This document shows positions 47,503 through 56,575 of a stretch of 64,000 bases of DNA, in pieces. The position numbers were made by a program, and so were the translations under genes. The first letter of the stretch is position 1; the number at the start of each line of letters is the position of its first letter. Location of the stretch: positions 1 through 64,000 of the forward strand of contig NZ_JALRNF010000012.1 of assembly GCF_030272895.1 (NCBI RefSeq), given 5' to 3'. Below the pieces are notes generated by a model, which saw only the letters and a list, made by a program, of their open reading frames with translations, did not search any database and was not told where the DNA came from. The stretch is from Pseudomonas sp. BGr12. GTDB lineage: Bacteria; Pseudomonadota; Gammaproteobacteria; Pseudomonadales; Pseudomonadaceae.

Positions 47503-48903
47503 ATGAGCCATCCGGTCACTGTGCTGTCTGCCTTGCTGCTGGCGCTGTGTGCCGGCGGCGCCCGGGCCGAATTCAACGCCAGTCTCGACGAGGCCAGGCA
47601 GATCGCCACGGAGGCCTACCTCTATGGCTATCCGGTGGTGGAGACCTACAAGGTGCTCTTCACCCAGGCCGTGGACCGTGGCAGCCCGGGCTTCAAGGCG
47701 CCGTTCAACCAGATCGGCAACAGCGCCAGGGTCTTCACCCCGAAAGACACCGGCGTCGCCACACCCAACCCGGACATGGCCGACTCGTACCTGTGGATGG
47801 ACCTGCGCAGCGAACCGCTGGTGCTGACCCTGCCGGCCATCGCGCCCGACCGCTACTACGCGGTACAACTGATCGACCTCTACAGCCAGAACTTCGCCTA
47901 CCTGGGCACGCGCAGCAGCGGTAACCAGGGTGGCCACTACATGATTGCCGGACCTGACTGGCAAGGCCCGGTGCCGGACGGTGTCGACAAGGTCATCCAC
48001 AGCCAGAGCCAGATCGTCTACGGGCGCTACAGCACCCAGCTGTTCGACGCAGCCGACCTGCACAACGTCGAGCAGATTCAACAGGGCTACGGCGTCGAGC
48101 CACTGAGCAGCTTTCTTGAGCAATCGCCGCCCCCCGTCCTGCCGGCGGTGGCCTGGATCAGGCCCGAGGGCAACGTCAGCGGCAGCCCGGCGCTGTTTCG
48201 CTACCTGAATTTCATGATGGCCTTCGCCCCGCCGCTGGACAGTGAAAGCGAACTGTTGCAGCGCTTCAGGAAGATCGGCATCGACACCGACAAACCCTTT
48301 GAAGAAATCAGCCTGGATAACAGCCAGCGACGGGCCTTGCAGGCAGGCATAGAAGACGGTGAAGCCGCCTTTACCGAGCTCAGGAACATCGACATCGCCA
48401 CCCACCAGGTCAGCCGCGCCGACCTGTATGGCAGCCCGGATCGCCTGAACGGCAATTACCTGTACCGCTATGCCGGGGCCAGGCTGGGCCTGTTCGGCAA
48501 CTCCGTCGAGGAGGCTGCCGAAATGGCTTACCTCACCGATGCCACTGGCCAGCCGCTCGATGCCGGCAAGCACACCTACACCCTGCACTTCGCCAAGGGC
48601 CAGCTGCCCCCGGCCAGGGCCTTCTGGTCACTGACGCTGTATGACGGCGCCAGCCAGCAGCTGGTGGACAACTCCCTGGAGCGCTACCAGATCACCTCCC
48701 GGATGCTCGATCAACTGAAGAAGGACGCCGACGGAGGTCTGACCCTCCACCTGCAACACGACGCCCCGGGCAAAGATCTGCAGAGCAACTGGCTGCCGGC
48801 GCCTGAAGGGCGCTTCTACGGCGTCCTGCGCCTGTACATGCCCGGCCCCCAGGTCGCCAGCGGGCAATGGAAACAGCCAGCGCTGACGCCCGCGACCAAG
48901 TGA
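47503..48903 (+). CDS. DUF1254/DUF1214 exported protein
   Basis: A 466-residue protein with a signal peptide (about 1-22, LCAGGARA), an N-terminal DUF1254 domain (EAYLYGYPVVETYKVLFTQA, then GVATPNPDMADSYLWMDLRS) and a C-terminal DUF1214 domain (PARAFWSLTLYDGASQQLVDN, YQITSRMLDQLKKDADGGLTL). Proteins of this kind are periplasmic and of unknown function; some are linked to xenobiotic or carbohydrate response. Probably in an operon with the small lipoprotein upstream. It ends 1 base before the convergent LytM gene's stop. Confidence 0.82.
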   Translation: MSHPVTVLSALLLALCAGGARAEFNASLDEARQIATEAYLYGYPVVETYKVLFTQAVDRGSPGFKAPFNQIGNSARVFTPKDTGVATPNPDMADSYLWMDLRSEPLVLTLPAIAPDRYYAVQLIDLYSQNFAYLGTRSSGNQGGHYMIAGPDWQGPVPDGVDKVIHSQSQIVYGRYSTQLFDAADLHNVEQIQQGYGVEPLSSFLEQSPPPVLPAVAWIRPEGNVSGSPALFRYLNFMMAFAPPLDSESELLQRFRKIGIDTDKPFEEISLDNSQRRALQAGIEDGEAAFTELRNIDIATHQVSRADLYGSPDRLNGNYLYRYAGARLGLFGNSVEEAAEMAYLTDATGQPLDAGKHTYTLHFAKGQLPPARAFWSLTLYDGASQQLVDNSLERYQITSRMLDQLKKDADGGLTLHLQHDAPGKDLQSNWLPAPEGRFYGVLRLYMPGPQVASGQWKQPALTPATK

Positions 48904-48904
48904 C

Positions 48905-49618
48905 TCAACCTGCCGCCGGCAGCACGCTCAGCGGATCGACCGGCTTGCCGTTCTGGCGGATCTCGAAATACAGCTGCACGCGGTCGGCATCCAGGTCGCC
49001 CGCCTCGGCGATCTTCTGGCCCTTGCTGACGGTCTGCCCTTCCTTGACCAGCAACTTGCTGTTGTGGCCATAGACACTGGCGTGCGACGTGCCGTGCTGA
49101 AGAATGATCAGGTTGCCGTAGCCACGGATATTGGTCGCGAACGCCACCTTGCCGCCCAGGCTGGCATAGACCGGCTGCCCCTGGGTGGCGGCAATGCGAA
49201 TGCCCTTGCTGAGTTTGTCGGCTGCCGAATAACGACCGATTACCGTCCCCCCTTTCAACGGCCAATCCCAGCCGCGCAAGGTCATCTTGGTGCTGGACAC
49301 AGGCTTGCTGGCGGCCGTGGTAGCGGTTCTGGCCGGTGCGGAGCCTGTGCCTGCGCCGAAGCGGATGGTCTGCCCCACATTCACCGCATAGGGCGGACTG
49401 ATGCGGTTGTAGCGCGCCAGCTCCTTGAACTCCCAACCGTGGCGCGTGGCGATCGAGTACAGGGTATCGCCACGCTTTACCTTGTAGGTGCCACTGGCGA
49501 CCTTGTTGGCTGAAGTGCCAGGGCTGGGTGGATGGGAACTGCACGCGGATATCGCCAGCAAAACGGCGATCACAATAAACCTGAAAAACACACCACTTCC
49601 TTTGCCCGGGGACGCCAT
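48905..49618 (-). CDS. LysM-LytM lipoprotein, NlpD-like, with altered metal site
   Basis: A 237-residue lipoprotein (lipobox AISACSS) with one LysM peptidoglycan-binding domain (about 44-88, TYKVKRGDTLYSIATRHGW) and a C-terminal M23/LytM domain. The LytM zinc residues are largely lost: GIRIAATQGQPVYAS replaces the usual Asp-containing motif and VQLYFEIRQNG has Tyr for the His of LHFEIR. That is the pattern of NlpD/EnvC-type activators of cell-division amidases rather than of active peptidases. No amidase gene is adjacent. Confidence 0.82.
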   Translation of the reverse strand: MASPGKGSGVFFRFIVIAVLLAISACSSHPPSPGTSANKVASGTYKVKRGDTLYSIATRHGWEFKELARYNRISPPYAVNVGQTIRFGAGTGSAPARTATTAASKPVSSTKMTLRGWDWPLKGGTVIGRYSAADKLSKGIRIAATQGQPVYASLGGKVAFATNIRGYGNLIILQHGTSHASVYGHNSKLLVKEGQTVSKGQKIAEAGDLDADRVQLYFEIRQNGKPVDPLSVLPAAG

Positions 49619-49726
49619 TGACGAGGCCGCTACTATAAATCACTCCGTGGCTGCCCAGGCAGGCGAACACTGCACGTCTCTCCCCTTGCGAATGATTTGC
49701 AACATTTACTGACATTTGTAACACCT

Positions 49727-49745
49727 GCAAACAATTCTCAGTTGC
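49727..49745 (+). promoter_or_regulatory. Fur-box-like site 1 upstream of the TonB receptor
   Basis: GCAAACAATTCTCAGTTGC shares 12 of 19 positions with the symmetrical Fur consensus GATAATGATTCTCATTATC as I know it, including the central ATTCTCA. It lies 74 bp before the start codon. Confidence 0.4.
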
Positions 49746-49765
49746 TGATGAGCAGGCGTATTATT

Positions 49766-49784
49766 GCTAGCGCTTCTCAATAAC
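49766..49784 (+). promoter_or_regulatory. Fur-box-like site 2 upstream of the TonB receptor
   Basis: GCTAGCGCTTCTCAATAAC matches 13 of 19 of the Fur consensus and shares the TTCTCA core with site 1. It lies 34 bp before the start codon. Two tandem sites are common at iron-uptake genes. Confidence 0.45.
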
Positions 49785-49818
49785 AACCGAAATCTGGTCT
49801 CATCAGGTCGCCCTCCAC

Positions 49819-52032
49819 ATGACAACCCCGCTCGTCCCTATCCGCTCCTCCCGCCCGCTGATGCTGTCCGCCCTTGGCCTTGCCGTTGCGTCCTCCACAA
49901 GCCTGGCGCTCGCCGAACAAACCGGCCAGAAGCCCCTGCAACTGGACAACATCAACGTCGACGCCAAGCCCGAAAGCACCTACAAGACTGAACGCTCGGC
50001 TTCCGGCAAGATCGCCACGCCGCTGCTGGATACCCCGCAGACCATTACCGTGGTCCCTGCCCAGATCATCCAGGAGCAGCAGGCACTGAGCCTGCGCCAG
50101 GTACTGTCCAACGTGTCCGGGATTACCTTCAACGCCGGTGAAGGTGGCGGCGGCTCCGGTGACAGCATCAACATTCGCGGCTTCTCGGCCAACAGCAACA
50201 TCCAGATCGACGGCCTGCGCGACAGCGCCCAGACCAGCCGTACCGACACCTTCAACATCGAACAGGTCGAAGTCATCAAGGGCCCCAACTCGGTGTTCGG
50301 CGGTGCCGGCACCACCGGCGGCAGCATCAACATCATCAGCAAGCAGCCGCAGGACCGGGCCTTCACCCGCCTGGGTGGCAGCGTGGGCACCGACAACTAC
50401 TACCGCATGACCCTGGACAGCAACCAGCCACTGGAAGGCGTGGGTGACGACAGCGCGTTCCGGATCAACCTCATGGGTCATCAGAACGATGTGCCCGGCC
50501 GCGACGAAATCGACCGCGAACGCTGGGGTGTCGCCCCGTCCCTGCGCCTGGGCCTGAACGACGCCACGCGCCTGACCCTGAGCGCCTTCCACCAGGTCGA
50601 CGACAACCTGCCCGACTACGGCGTACCGGCCCTGGACGGCAAGAAACTCGGTGGCGTCAGCCGCGAGGACTACTTCGGCTGGAAGAACCTCGACAAGGAG
50701 GAAATCGAGCAGAGCGCGTTCACTGCCAACTTCGAACACGACTTCAACGACAACCTGCGCCTGCAGAACCTCACGCGCTACAGCCACATTGCCCGCGACA
50801 CCGTGGTCTCGGCCTCCCATGTCAACACCACCGGTGTCCCTGCGGGTCGCTACCGCCCTGCCGGTCCGCAAGGCTATGGCCGCGACGCCACCACCGAAAT
50901 GTGGATCAACCAGACCAACTTGATCAGCAACTTCAATGTACTGGGCATGCGCCATGACCTGATCGCCGGCATGGAAGTCTCGCGCGAGACCATGGACCTG
51001 AAGACCTACGGTTACGGCTTGAGCAACGCCCTGTACCCGAGCAACGGCTACGACCTGAGCAACCCGCCAGGCCACTGGTCGGGCCCGGCCAACAAGTCCA
51101 CCACCAGCTATACCGACACCGAACTGACCGACCAGGCGCTGTATCTGTTCGATACCATCGCCCTGCACGAGCAGTGGGACCTGAACCTGGGGCTGCGTTA
51201 CGACAAGTTCAAAGGCGAAGCCAAGGGCTACTCCGCCGACCACGTGAAGACCTCCGACTTCGAGTCCACCGACGAGAAGCTCAGCGGCCGCGCCGGCCTG
51301 GTCTACAAACCGACCGACAACGGGCGCATCTACCTGGCCTGGGGCAACTCGTTCAACCCGTCGGCTGAAAGCCTGGCCTCCAGCGGCGGCGGCCTGACCG
51401 CAGCCACCGAAGACCTGTCCCCGGAGAAGAACGAGACCTGGGAACTGGGCACCAAGTGGGAACTGCTGGACAAGCGCCTGGAGCTGGATGCCGCGCTGTT
51501 CCGCGTCGAGAAGACCAACGCCCGCGAAACCATGGCCGACGGCTCCACCCAGCTGGCCGGCAAGCAACGCGTGCAAGGTGTGGAAGTGGGTGTGACCGGT
51601 CACATCACCGATCAGTGGGACGTGTTCGCCAACTACACCTTCCTCGATAGCGAAACCCTCAAGGCCGCCGACACGGCTACCGGCATCGCCCGTGAAGGCC
51701 AGGCGCTGGGCAACACCCCGCCGCGCTCGCTCAACCTCTGGACCACCTACGAGCTGCCGGCGGGCTGGACCCTCGGTTACGGTGCACGCTACGTCAGCGA
51801 GCGCAACGTGACCTCCAGCACCACCGCCAAACTGGATGAGTACTGGGTGCATAACGCCATGGTCGCCTACCAGGTCAACGAGCACCTGGACCTGCAGTTG
51901 AACGTCAACAACCTGTTCGACAAGGACTATGTCGAGCGTGTGCGTCAGCAGAACGGTACCGATGCTCGTTCGTCGGCCATCGAGTATGGCGATGCGCGTT
52001 CGGCGATCCTGTCGGCCACCTACGCGTTCTAA
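49819..52032 (+). CDS. TonB-dependent siderophore receptor (Fiu/PiuA-like)
   Basis: A 737-residue outer-membrane receptor that imports ferric siderophores with energy from TonB. A signal peptide ends near residue 32 (SLALAEQ), a TonB-box-like segment follows (LQLDNINVDA), then the plug (ATPLLDTPQTITVVPAQIIQ to FGGAGTTGGSINIISKQPQ, about 60-180) and a 22-strand barrel ending in an aromatic residue (SATYAF). The catecholate-receptor type is likely; it resembles Fiu/PiuA. Predicted Fur-like boxes precede it. The substrate siderophore is unknown. Confidence 0.87.
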   Translation: MTTPLVPIRSSRPLMLSALGLAVASSTSLALAEQTGQKPLQLDNINVDAKPESTYKTERSASGKIATPLLDTPQTITVVPAQIIQEQQALSLRQVLSNVSGITFNAGEGGGGSGDSINIRGFSANSNIQIDGLRDSAQTSRTDTFNIEQVEVIKGPNSVFGGAGTTGGSINIISKQPQDRAFTRLGGSVGTDNYYRMTLDSNQPLEGVGDDSAFRINLMGHQNDVPGRDEIDRERWGVAPSLRLGLNDATRLTLSAFHQVDDNLPDYGVPALDGKKLGGVSREDYFGWKNLDKEEIEQSAFTANFEHDFNDNLRLQNLTRYSHIARDTVVSASHVNTTGVPAGRYRPAGPQGYGRDATTEMWINQTNLISNFNVLGMRHDLIAGMEVSRETMDLKTYGYGLSNALYPSNGYDLSNPPGHWSGPANKSTTSYTDTELTDQALYLFDTIALHEQWDLNLGLRYDKFKGEAKGYSADHVKTSDFESTDEKLSGRAGLVYKPTDNGRIYLAWGNSFNPSAESLASSGGGLTAATEDLSPEKNETWELGTKWELLDKRLELDAALFRVEKTNARETMADGSTQLAGKQRVQGVEVGVTGHITDQWDVFANYTFLDSETLKAADTATGIAREGQALGNTPPRSLNLWTTYELPAGWTLGYGARYVSERNVTSSTTAKLDEYWVHNAMVAYQVNEHLDLQLNVNNLFDKDYVERVRQQNGTDARSSAIEYGDARSAILSATYAF

Positions 52033-52063
52033 GTCAACATCACCGCAGCTCCTGCAGGCCCCC

Positions 52064-52203
52064 TGTAGGAGCTGCCGCCAGGCTGCGATCGGCCGTGAAA
52101 CGGCCGCAAACCCGGCCACCTCCTTACCTCAAGTACAACGAAGTGACCGGAGTGCGACTGCTGCGCAGTCGATCGCAGCCTCGTTCCTCGGCAGCGGCTA
52201 CAG
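52064..52203. repeat. Third-type inverted repeat downstream of the TonB receptor
   Basis: Inverted arms at 52064-52091 (CTGTAGGAGCTGCCG...CTGCGATCG) and 52170-52203 (CGATCGCAGCC...GGCAGCGGCTACAG) are separated by about 78 bp. The core, with AGGCTGCGATC, differs from the common REP core. It probably belongs to another REP-like family. The gap between the receptor and tRNA-Lys holds no gene. Confidence 0.7.
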
Positions 52204-52211
52204 GCGCAAAC

Positions 52212-52246
52212 GAAAAAGCCCGCGTCCTTCTCAGGACGCGGGCTTC
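52212..52246 (-). terminator. Terminator downstream of tRNA-Lys
   Basis: On the minus strand the repeat AGCCCGCGTCC/GGACGCGGGCT with a 6-base loop is followed by TTTTTC. It ends the queE-queC-tRNA-Lys stretch. Confidence 0.82.
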
Positions 52247-52259
52247 TTCTTACTGCATA

Positions 52260-52335
52260 TGGTGGGTCGTGTAGGATTCGAACCTACGACCAATTGGTTA
52301 AAAGCCAACTGCTCTACCAACTGAGCTAACGACCC
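52260..52335 (-). tRNA. tRNA-Lys (anticodon TTT)
   Basis: A 76-base tRNA on the minus strand with encoded CCA: acceptor GGGTCGT pairs with ACGACCC, D arm AGCTCAGTTGGTAGAGC, anticodon arm TTGGCTTTTAACCAA and T arm GTAGGTTCGAATCCTAC. The TTT anticodon reads AAA and AAG. It lies downstream of queC, the usual place in Pseudomonas. Confidence 0.97.
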
Positions 52336-52396
52336 GTTGGATGAGGCGTATAATACTGATTTCTAAGAGGAAATCAACACCCCATCGCAAAAAAAA

Positions 52397-53071
52397 TTAA
52401 AAATATCGAGTCGGGTCCTCGACACCGGCCGCTTTGAAACCTTCGGCGCGCAGGCGGCAGCTGTCGCATTTACCGCAGGCACGGCCATCATCGTCGGCCT
52501 GGTAGCAGGAAACGGTCAGGCTGTAGTCCACGCCACGGGCCACGCCCGCCTGGACGATCTGGGCCTTGCTCAGGTTCTGCAGCGGCGCCTGGATACGGAA
52601 GCCCTGGCCTTCGACACCGGCCTTGGTGGCAAGGTTGGCCATGCGCTCGAAGGCCTCGACGAACTCCGGACGGCAGTCGGGGTAGCCGGAATAGTCCACG
52701 GCATTCACACCGATGAAGATGTCCCGCGCGCCCAGTACTTCGGCCCAGCCCAGGGCCAGGGACAGGAACACCGTGTTGCGTGCTGGCACGTAGGTAACCG
52801 GTATGCCTTCAGTCGGCCCTTCAGGTACATCGATGCTGCTGTCGGTCAGGGCCGAGCCACCGATGCCGTCCAGGTTCAGGCCGATGACCTTGTGCTCGAC
52901 CACGCCCAGGTCGCGGGCGACCCGCGCAGCGGCATTGAGCTCGGCGCGATGGCGCTGGCCGTAGTCGAAACTCATGGTGTAGCAGCTATAGCCCTCGGCC
53001 TTGGCCATGGCGACCACCGTGGCCGAGTCCAGGCCACCGGAAAGCAGGATTACCGCACGTTTCTCAGTCAT
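52397..53071 (-). CDS. queC: 7-cyano-7-deazaguanine synthase QueC
   Basis: A 224-residue ATP-dependent enzyme that makes preQ0 from 7-carboxy-7-deazaguanine and ammonia, on the way to queuosine in tRNA. Seen are the PP-loop [43 protein letters not shown] and the zinc-binding C-terminus with [20 protein letters not shown] at 53071 was chosen over a start 13 codons upstream. It follows queE by 14 bp. Confidence 0.95.
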   Translation of the reverse strand: MTEKRAVILLSGGLDSATVVAMAKAEGYSCYTMSFDYGQRHRAELNAAARVARDLGVVEHKVIGLNLDGIGGSALTDSSIDVPEGPTEGIPVTYVPARNTVFLSLALGWAEVLGARDIFIGVNAVDYSGYPDCRPEFVEAFERMANLATKAGVEGQGFRIQAPLQNLSKAQIVQAGVARGVDYSLTVSCYQADDDGRACGKCDSCRLRAEGFKAAGVEDPTRYF

Positions 53072-53085
53072 TGCATTCACTCCTG

Positions 53086-53733
53086 TCAGCGCCCCGGTTC
53101 GTCGTTCCACAACAGCTTGTGCAGCTGCATCTGGAAACGAACGGGCAAATTATCGGCGACAATCCAGTCGGCCAGGTCGGTGGCGCTCACCTGATGGTGG
53201 CTTGGCGAGAACAACACTTCGCCTGCGCGCTTTTCCAGACCGTACTGAATGAGTTTGGACACCGCCCAGTCATAGTCCTGGCGAGAACAGATGACGAATT
53301 TGACCTGATCGTTCGGGGTCAGCAGCTCGATGTTCTCGTAACGGTTACGGTGCGCTTCCTCGGAGCCTGGCGTCTTCAGGTCGACGACGCGGCTGACCCG
53401 GGCATCCACCCTGGAAATGTCCAGGGCGCCACTGGTCTCCAGCGAGACCTCGTAGCCGGCATCGCACAGCTGCTCGAGCAACGGGATGGCATTGGGTTGG
53501 GCCAGCGGCTCACCCCCGGTCACGCAGACATAGCGCGGCTTGAAGCCGGCGACCTGCTCGAGGATGGAATCCAGGGTGCGGATGCTGCCGCCGCTGAAGG
53601 CGTATTCGCTGTCGCAATACTGGCAGCGCAGCGGGCAGCCGGTGAGACGGACAAATACCGTGGGCAGCCCAGCGGTACGCGTTTCACCCTGCAACGAGTA
53701 AAAAACTTCGGTAATACGTAATGTGTCTTGCAT
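53086..53733 (-). CDS. queE: 7-carboxy-7-deazaguanine synthase QueE
   Basis: A 215-residue radical-SAM enzyme that contracts the ring of carboxy-tetrahydropterin to 7-carboxy-7-deazaguanine. The iron-sulfur motif is the queE form of CxxxCxxC ([15 protein letters not shown]), with [13 protein letters not shown] as the SAM-binding stretch. ATG at 53733 gives [17 protein letters not shown], the family beginning; a GTG three codons upstream is possible. Upstream lies the cpoB terminator, downstream queC. Confidence 0.95.
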   Translation of the reverse strand: MQDTLRITEVFYSLQGETRTAGLPTVFVRLTGCPLRCQYCDSEYAFSGGSIRTLDSILEQVAGFKPRYVCVTGGEPLAQPNAIPLLEQLCDAGYEVSLETSGALDISRVDARVSRVVDLKTPGSEEAHRNRYENIELLTPNDQVKFVICSRQDYDWAVSKLIQYGLEKRAGEVLFSPSHHQVSATDLADWIVADNLPVRFQMQLHKLLWNDEPGR

Positions 53734-53853
53734 AGTCGCCACGGGCGTAACAGCTAAACAGGCTGTCCGCCTCCGTCAGGCACTGTAGCGAACCCGGCAT
53801 CGCGTAGTTCGATACAGCGTGTATCAATAAAAAGGGCAGTGATTCTAACGAAA

Positions 53854-53876
53854 AAACCCGCGACAAGCGCGGGTTT
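53854..53876 (-). terminator. Terminator after cpoB
   Basis: The minus strand reads AAACCCGCG, CTTGT loop, CGCGGGTTT followed by TTTC: a strong intrinsic terminator that closes the tol-pal-cpoB operon. Confidence 0.88.
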
Positions 53877-53892
53877 CTTTCAAACGGCGGGA

Positions 53893-54717
53893 TCAGAGCT
53901 TCTGCAGGTCACGCTGGGCCAGCTGGGCGGCCGAGGTACCAGGGTACTGGGTGACCACTTGTTGCAGGATGCCCTTGACCCGGTCGGTATGCCCCAGGCG
54001 GCGCTCCACATCGGCCAGCTTGTACAGCGAATCCGGCACCTTGTTGTGCTTGGGATACAGCTGGCTGACCTTGGCGAAGGCTTGCCCTGCAGCTTGCAGG
54101 TCGCCTTTGGCCAGGTTCACTTCACCCAGCCAATACTGGGCGTTGCCGGCGTACTGGCTATTGGGATACTTACGCAGGAAGGCGTTGAACGCCTGGCTGG
54201 CCTTGTCGAAATCCTTGGCTTTGATCAGGTCGAAAGCTGCATCGTAGTAGAGCTTTTCTTTGGCCGGATCGCCAGGTTCGCTGCTGGCGGCAGCTTGGCC
54301 GGCGGCAGCACCGGCAGCCGCGCCTGCAGCGGCACCGGCGGCTTCGCCACCGGCAGGAGAATTGGTAGGAGTGGCGGCAGGTGCAACACCGCTTCCAATA
54401 CGCCGATCCAGGTCCTGGTATCGCTCCAGGCTTTCCTGTTTCATGCGGGCGACATCATTCTGCAGCTCTTCGATGATGCCTTGTTGACGCGCAATCTGCT
54501 CCTGCATCTGCTGCAGTTGCAGGAACAGCTGACCCTGTGCCGAGGCAGGGGCCGTAACCCCTCCCCCGGCATAGGCGCCGTTCGTACCATAACCCGATGG
54601 CGGATAGCTGCTTGCGCCGCTATAGCCAGCGTTGTCATCAACAACAGGAACCTCAGCCAATGCCACCAGGGGCAGGCTGAGCGCCAGGACGGTTACAGCA
54701 CGACGGCAAATTCGCAT
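53893..54717 (-). CDS. cpoB: Cell division coordinator CpoB (YbgF)
   Basis: A 274-residue periplasmic protein that links peptidoglycan synthesis to Tol-Pal constriction. Signal peptide to about 21; a coiled-coil trimerisation stretch (about 63-105, QLFLQLQQMQEQIARQQG); an alanine/glycine linker (about 120-145, AAGAAAGAAAG repeats); then TPRs from about 150 to 270 (KLYYDAAFDLIKAKDFDKA). Last gene of the tolQ-cpoB operon; six bp after pal. Confidence 0.93.
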   Translation of the reverse strand: MRICRRAVTVLALSLPLVALAEVPVVDDNAGYSGASSYPPSGYGTNGAYAGGGVTAPASAQGQLFLQLQQMQEQIARQQGIIEELQNDVARMKQESLERYQDLDRRIGSGVAPAATPTNSPAGGEAAGAAAGAAAGAAAGQAAASSEPGDPAKEKLYYDAAFDLIKAKDFDKASQAFNAFLRKYPNSQYAGNAQYWLGEVNLAKGDLQAAGQAFAKVSQLYPKHNKVPDSLYKLADVERRLGHTDRVKGILQQVVTQYPGTSAAQLAQRDLQKL

Positions 54718-54723
54718 ATCGAA

Positions 54724-55221
54724 TTACTTACGCAGTTCGACGCGACGGTTCTGAGCCCAGGACTGCTCGTCGTTGCCGGTAGCAACTGGACGCTCTTCGC
54801 CGTAGGAAACCAGTTCCAGCTGGGCAGGAGAAACGCCTTGCAGGACCAGGTAGCGCTGAACGGCTTTCGCACGACGCTCGCCCAGAGCCATGTTGTATTC
54901 GCGAGTACCACGCTCGTCGGTGTTGCCTTCCAGGACGACGCGAGCGCCGTTGCCTTTCAGGTCCTTGGCGTGAACGTCCAGAGCGCGCATGGCTTCTGGC
55001 TTCAGGTCCGAGCTGTCGTATTCGAAGTAGAAGGTGGTGATTGCGCGCAGAGCTGCTTCTTCGCTCAGGCTGCCGTCAACAGCGCCAGTGTTGGCACCGT
55101 AACCAGCGTTCGGGTCGACAGCGCCTTGACCTGCGTCGTCACCGCCTTTCGAAGAGCAACCTACAGCCACGGCCAAGGCCAGGGCCAGCGCAGCAAACTT
55201 ACCAAACTTCAGCATTTCCAT
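54724..55221 (-). CDS. pal: Peptidoglycan-associated lipoprotein Pal (OprL)
   Basis: A 165-residue outer-membrane lipoprotein that anchors the membrane to peptidoglycan in the Tol-Pal system. The signal peptide ends at the lipobox AVAVGCSS (acylated Cys22). The OmpA-like domain has [19 protein letters not shown], the peptidoglycan-binding [20 protein letters not shown] and SYGEERPVA. It follows tolB by 52 bp, space for an internal promoter. Confidence 0.95.
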   Translation of the reverse strand: MEMLKFGKFAALALALAVAVGCSSKGGDDAGQGAVDPNAGYGANTGAVDGSLSEEAALRAITTFYFEYDSSDLKPEAMRALDVHAKDLKGNGARVVLEGNTDERGTREYNMALGERRAKAVQRYLVLQGVSPAQLELVSYGEERPVATGNDEQSWAQNRRVELRK

Positions 55222-55273
55222 CGTGAAACTCCTAATGAACCCCAGTGTGTTAAGTAAAACGTAAAGCGCCGCG

Positions 55274-56575
55274 TCAGTTCAGGTAAGGGGACCAGGACGG
55301 TTCTCTGACTTCGCCTTGAGCGGTAGGAAGCGGGAGCCTCACGCGTCCGTTTAGGGACACGAGCATCAAGACTCCCCGGCCCTGCTGGCGGGTGGCGTAG
55401 ATTAGCATGGTGCCGTTTGGCGCAACAGTGGGAGACTCATCAAGACTGGTTTCCGAGAGAATCTTTACACTGCCGCGTTGCAAATCTTGAGCAGCCACTT
55501 TGAAGTTGGTGAAACCTTGTTGGCGATGAATCATCACCAGGGTCTTTTCATCCGCCGACAATTTAGGGTTGGCATTGTAGTTACCAACGAAAGTTACACG
55601 CTCGGCACCACCACCAGAAACACTGGTTTTATAGATCTGTGGTTTGCCACCGCGGTCGGAAGTGAAATAAATGGTCGAACCATCTTTACCCCAGAACGGT
55701 TCGGTATTGATGCCAGGACCTGCAGTCACGCGCGACAGCTGACGCGAGCCCATGTTCATCACGTAGATGTCCGGGTTGCCGTCCTTGGACAGCACGAATG
55801 CCAGGCGCGAACCATCCGGCGACCAGGCTGGTGCACCGTTGAGGCCTTCGAAGTTGGTGATCTGCTCGCGACGGCCGGTGTCGATGTGCTGGACGAAGAT
55901 GCGCGGACGCTTCTGCTCGAACGACACATAGGCAATGCGCTTGCCATCCGGGGCGAAGCGTGGCGACAGGATCGGCTCGCGGGACTGCAGCAGGGTCACG
56001 GCGCGGGCACCGTCGTAGTCCGAACGCTGTAGGGTGTAACGGGTGTTGTTGACCCCGAAACGCTCTGCGGTCACGTACAGCATGCGGGTGGAGAATGCAC
56101 CCTTGATGCCGGTGAGCTTCTCGAACGACTGGTCGGCGATGTAGTGCGACATGTCACGCAGCTGGTCGACGCTGCCCGAGACGCTGCCGGTCAGCACTTG
56201 CTGCTCGGTGGCGACGTTGAACAGTGCGTACTGCACCTGCAGGCGGCCGCCGGCAGGCACGATGCTGCCGACCATGACGTACTGGGCGCCCAGGGCTTTC
56301 CAGTCACGGAAGATCACTTCGCTGGCCTGGCTCGGCTGGCTGATCATGTTCTGCCGCGGGATCGGCGAGTAATAACCGGAGTTGCGCAGGTCATTGCCGA
56401 TGATGTCAGCCATGTCTTCTGGCAGCACGCTACCGCCCTGCAGGCCGAAGGGCACGACCGCGATCGGGGTGGCTCGGTCACTGCCGCTGGTGACCAGGAT
56501 GTTCTTTTCTTCTGCCACGGCCATGCCTGCTACACAGCAGAGCGCGACCAGCAGTCCTCGAAGAAGTTTAATCAC
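55274..56575 (-). CDS. tolB: Tol-Pal system protein TolB
   Basis: A 433-residue periplasmic protein with an N-terminal domain that can bind TolA and a six-bladed beta-propeller that binds Pal. Signal peptide [19 protein letters not shown]; propeller repeats are seen in [37 protein letters not shown] and [17 protein letters not shown]. The start overlaps tolA by 4 bp (ATGA). Confidence 0.95.
   Translation of the reverse strand: MIKLLRGLLVALCCVAGMAVAEEKNILVTSGSDRATPIAVVPFGLQGGSVLPEDMADIIGNDLRNSGYYSPIPRQNMISQPSQASEVIFRDWKALGAQYVMVGSIVPAGGRLQVQYALFNVATEQQVLTGSVSGSVDQLRDMSHYIADQSFEKLTGIKGAFSTRMLYVTAERFGVNNTRYTLQRSDYDGARAVTLLQSREPILSPRFAPDGKRIAYVSFEQKRPRIFVQHIDTGRREQITNFEGLNGAPAWSPDGSRLAFVLSKDGNPDIYVMNMGSRQLSRVTAGPGINTEPFWGKDGSTIYFTSDRGGKPQIYKTSVSGGGAERVTFVGNYNANPKLSADEKTLVMIHRQQGFTNFKVAAQDLQRGSVKILSETSLDESPTVAPNGTMLIYATRQQGRGVLMLVSLNGRVRLPLPTAQGEVREPSWSPYLN

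Noticed and set aside
49777..52119. A 780-codon minus-strand frame opposite the TonB receptor
   Set aside because: No recognisable domain; the plus strand has a complete receptor with signal peptide, plug and terminal Phe.
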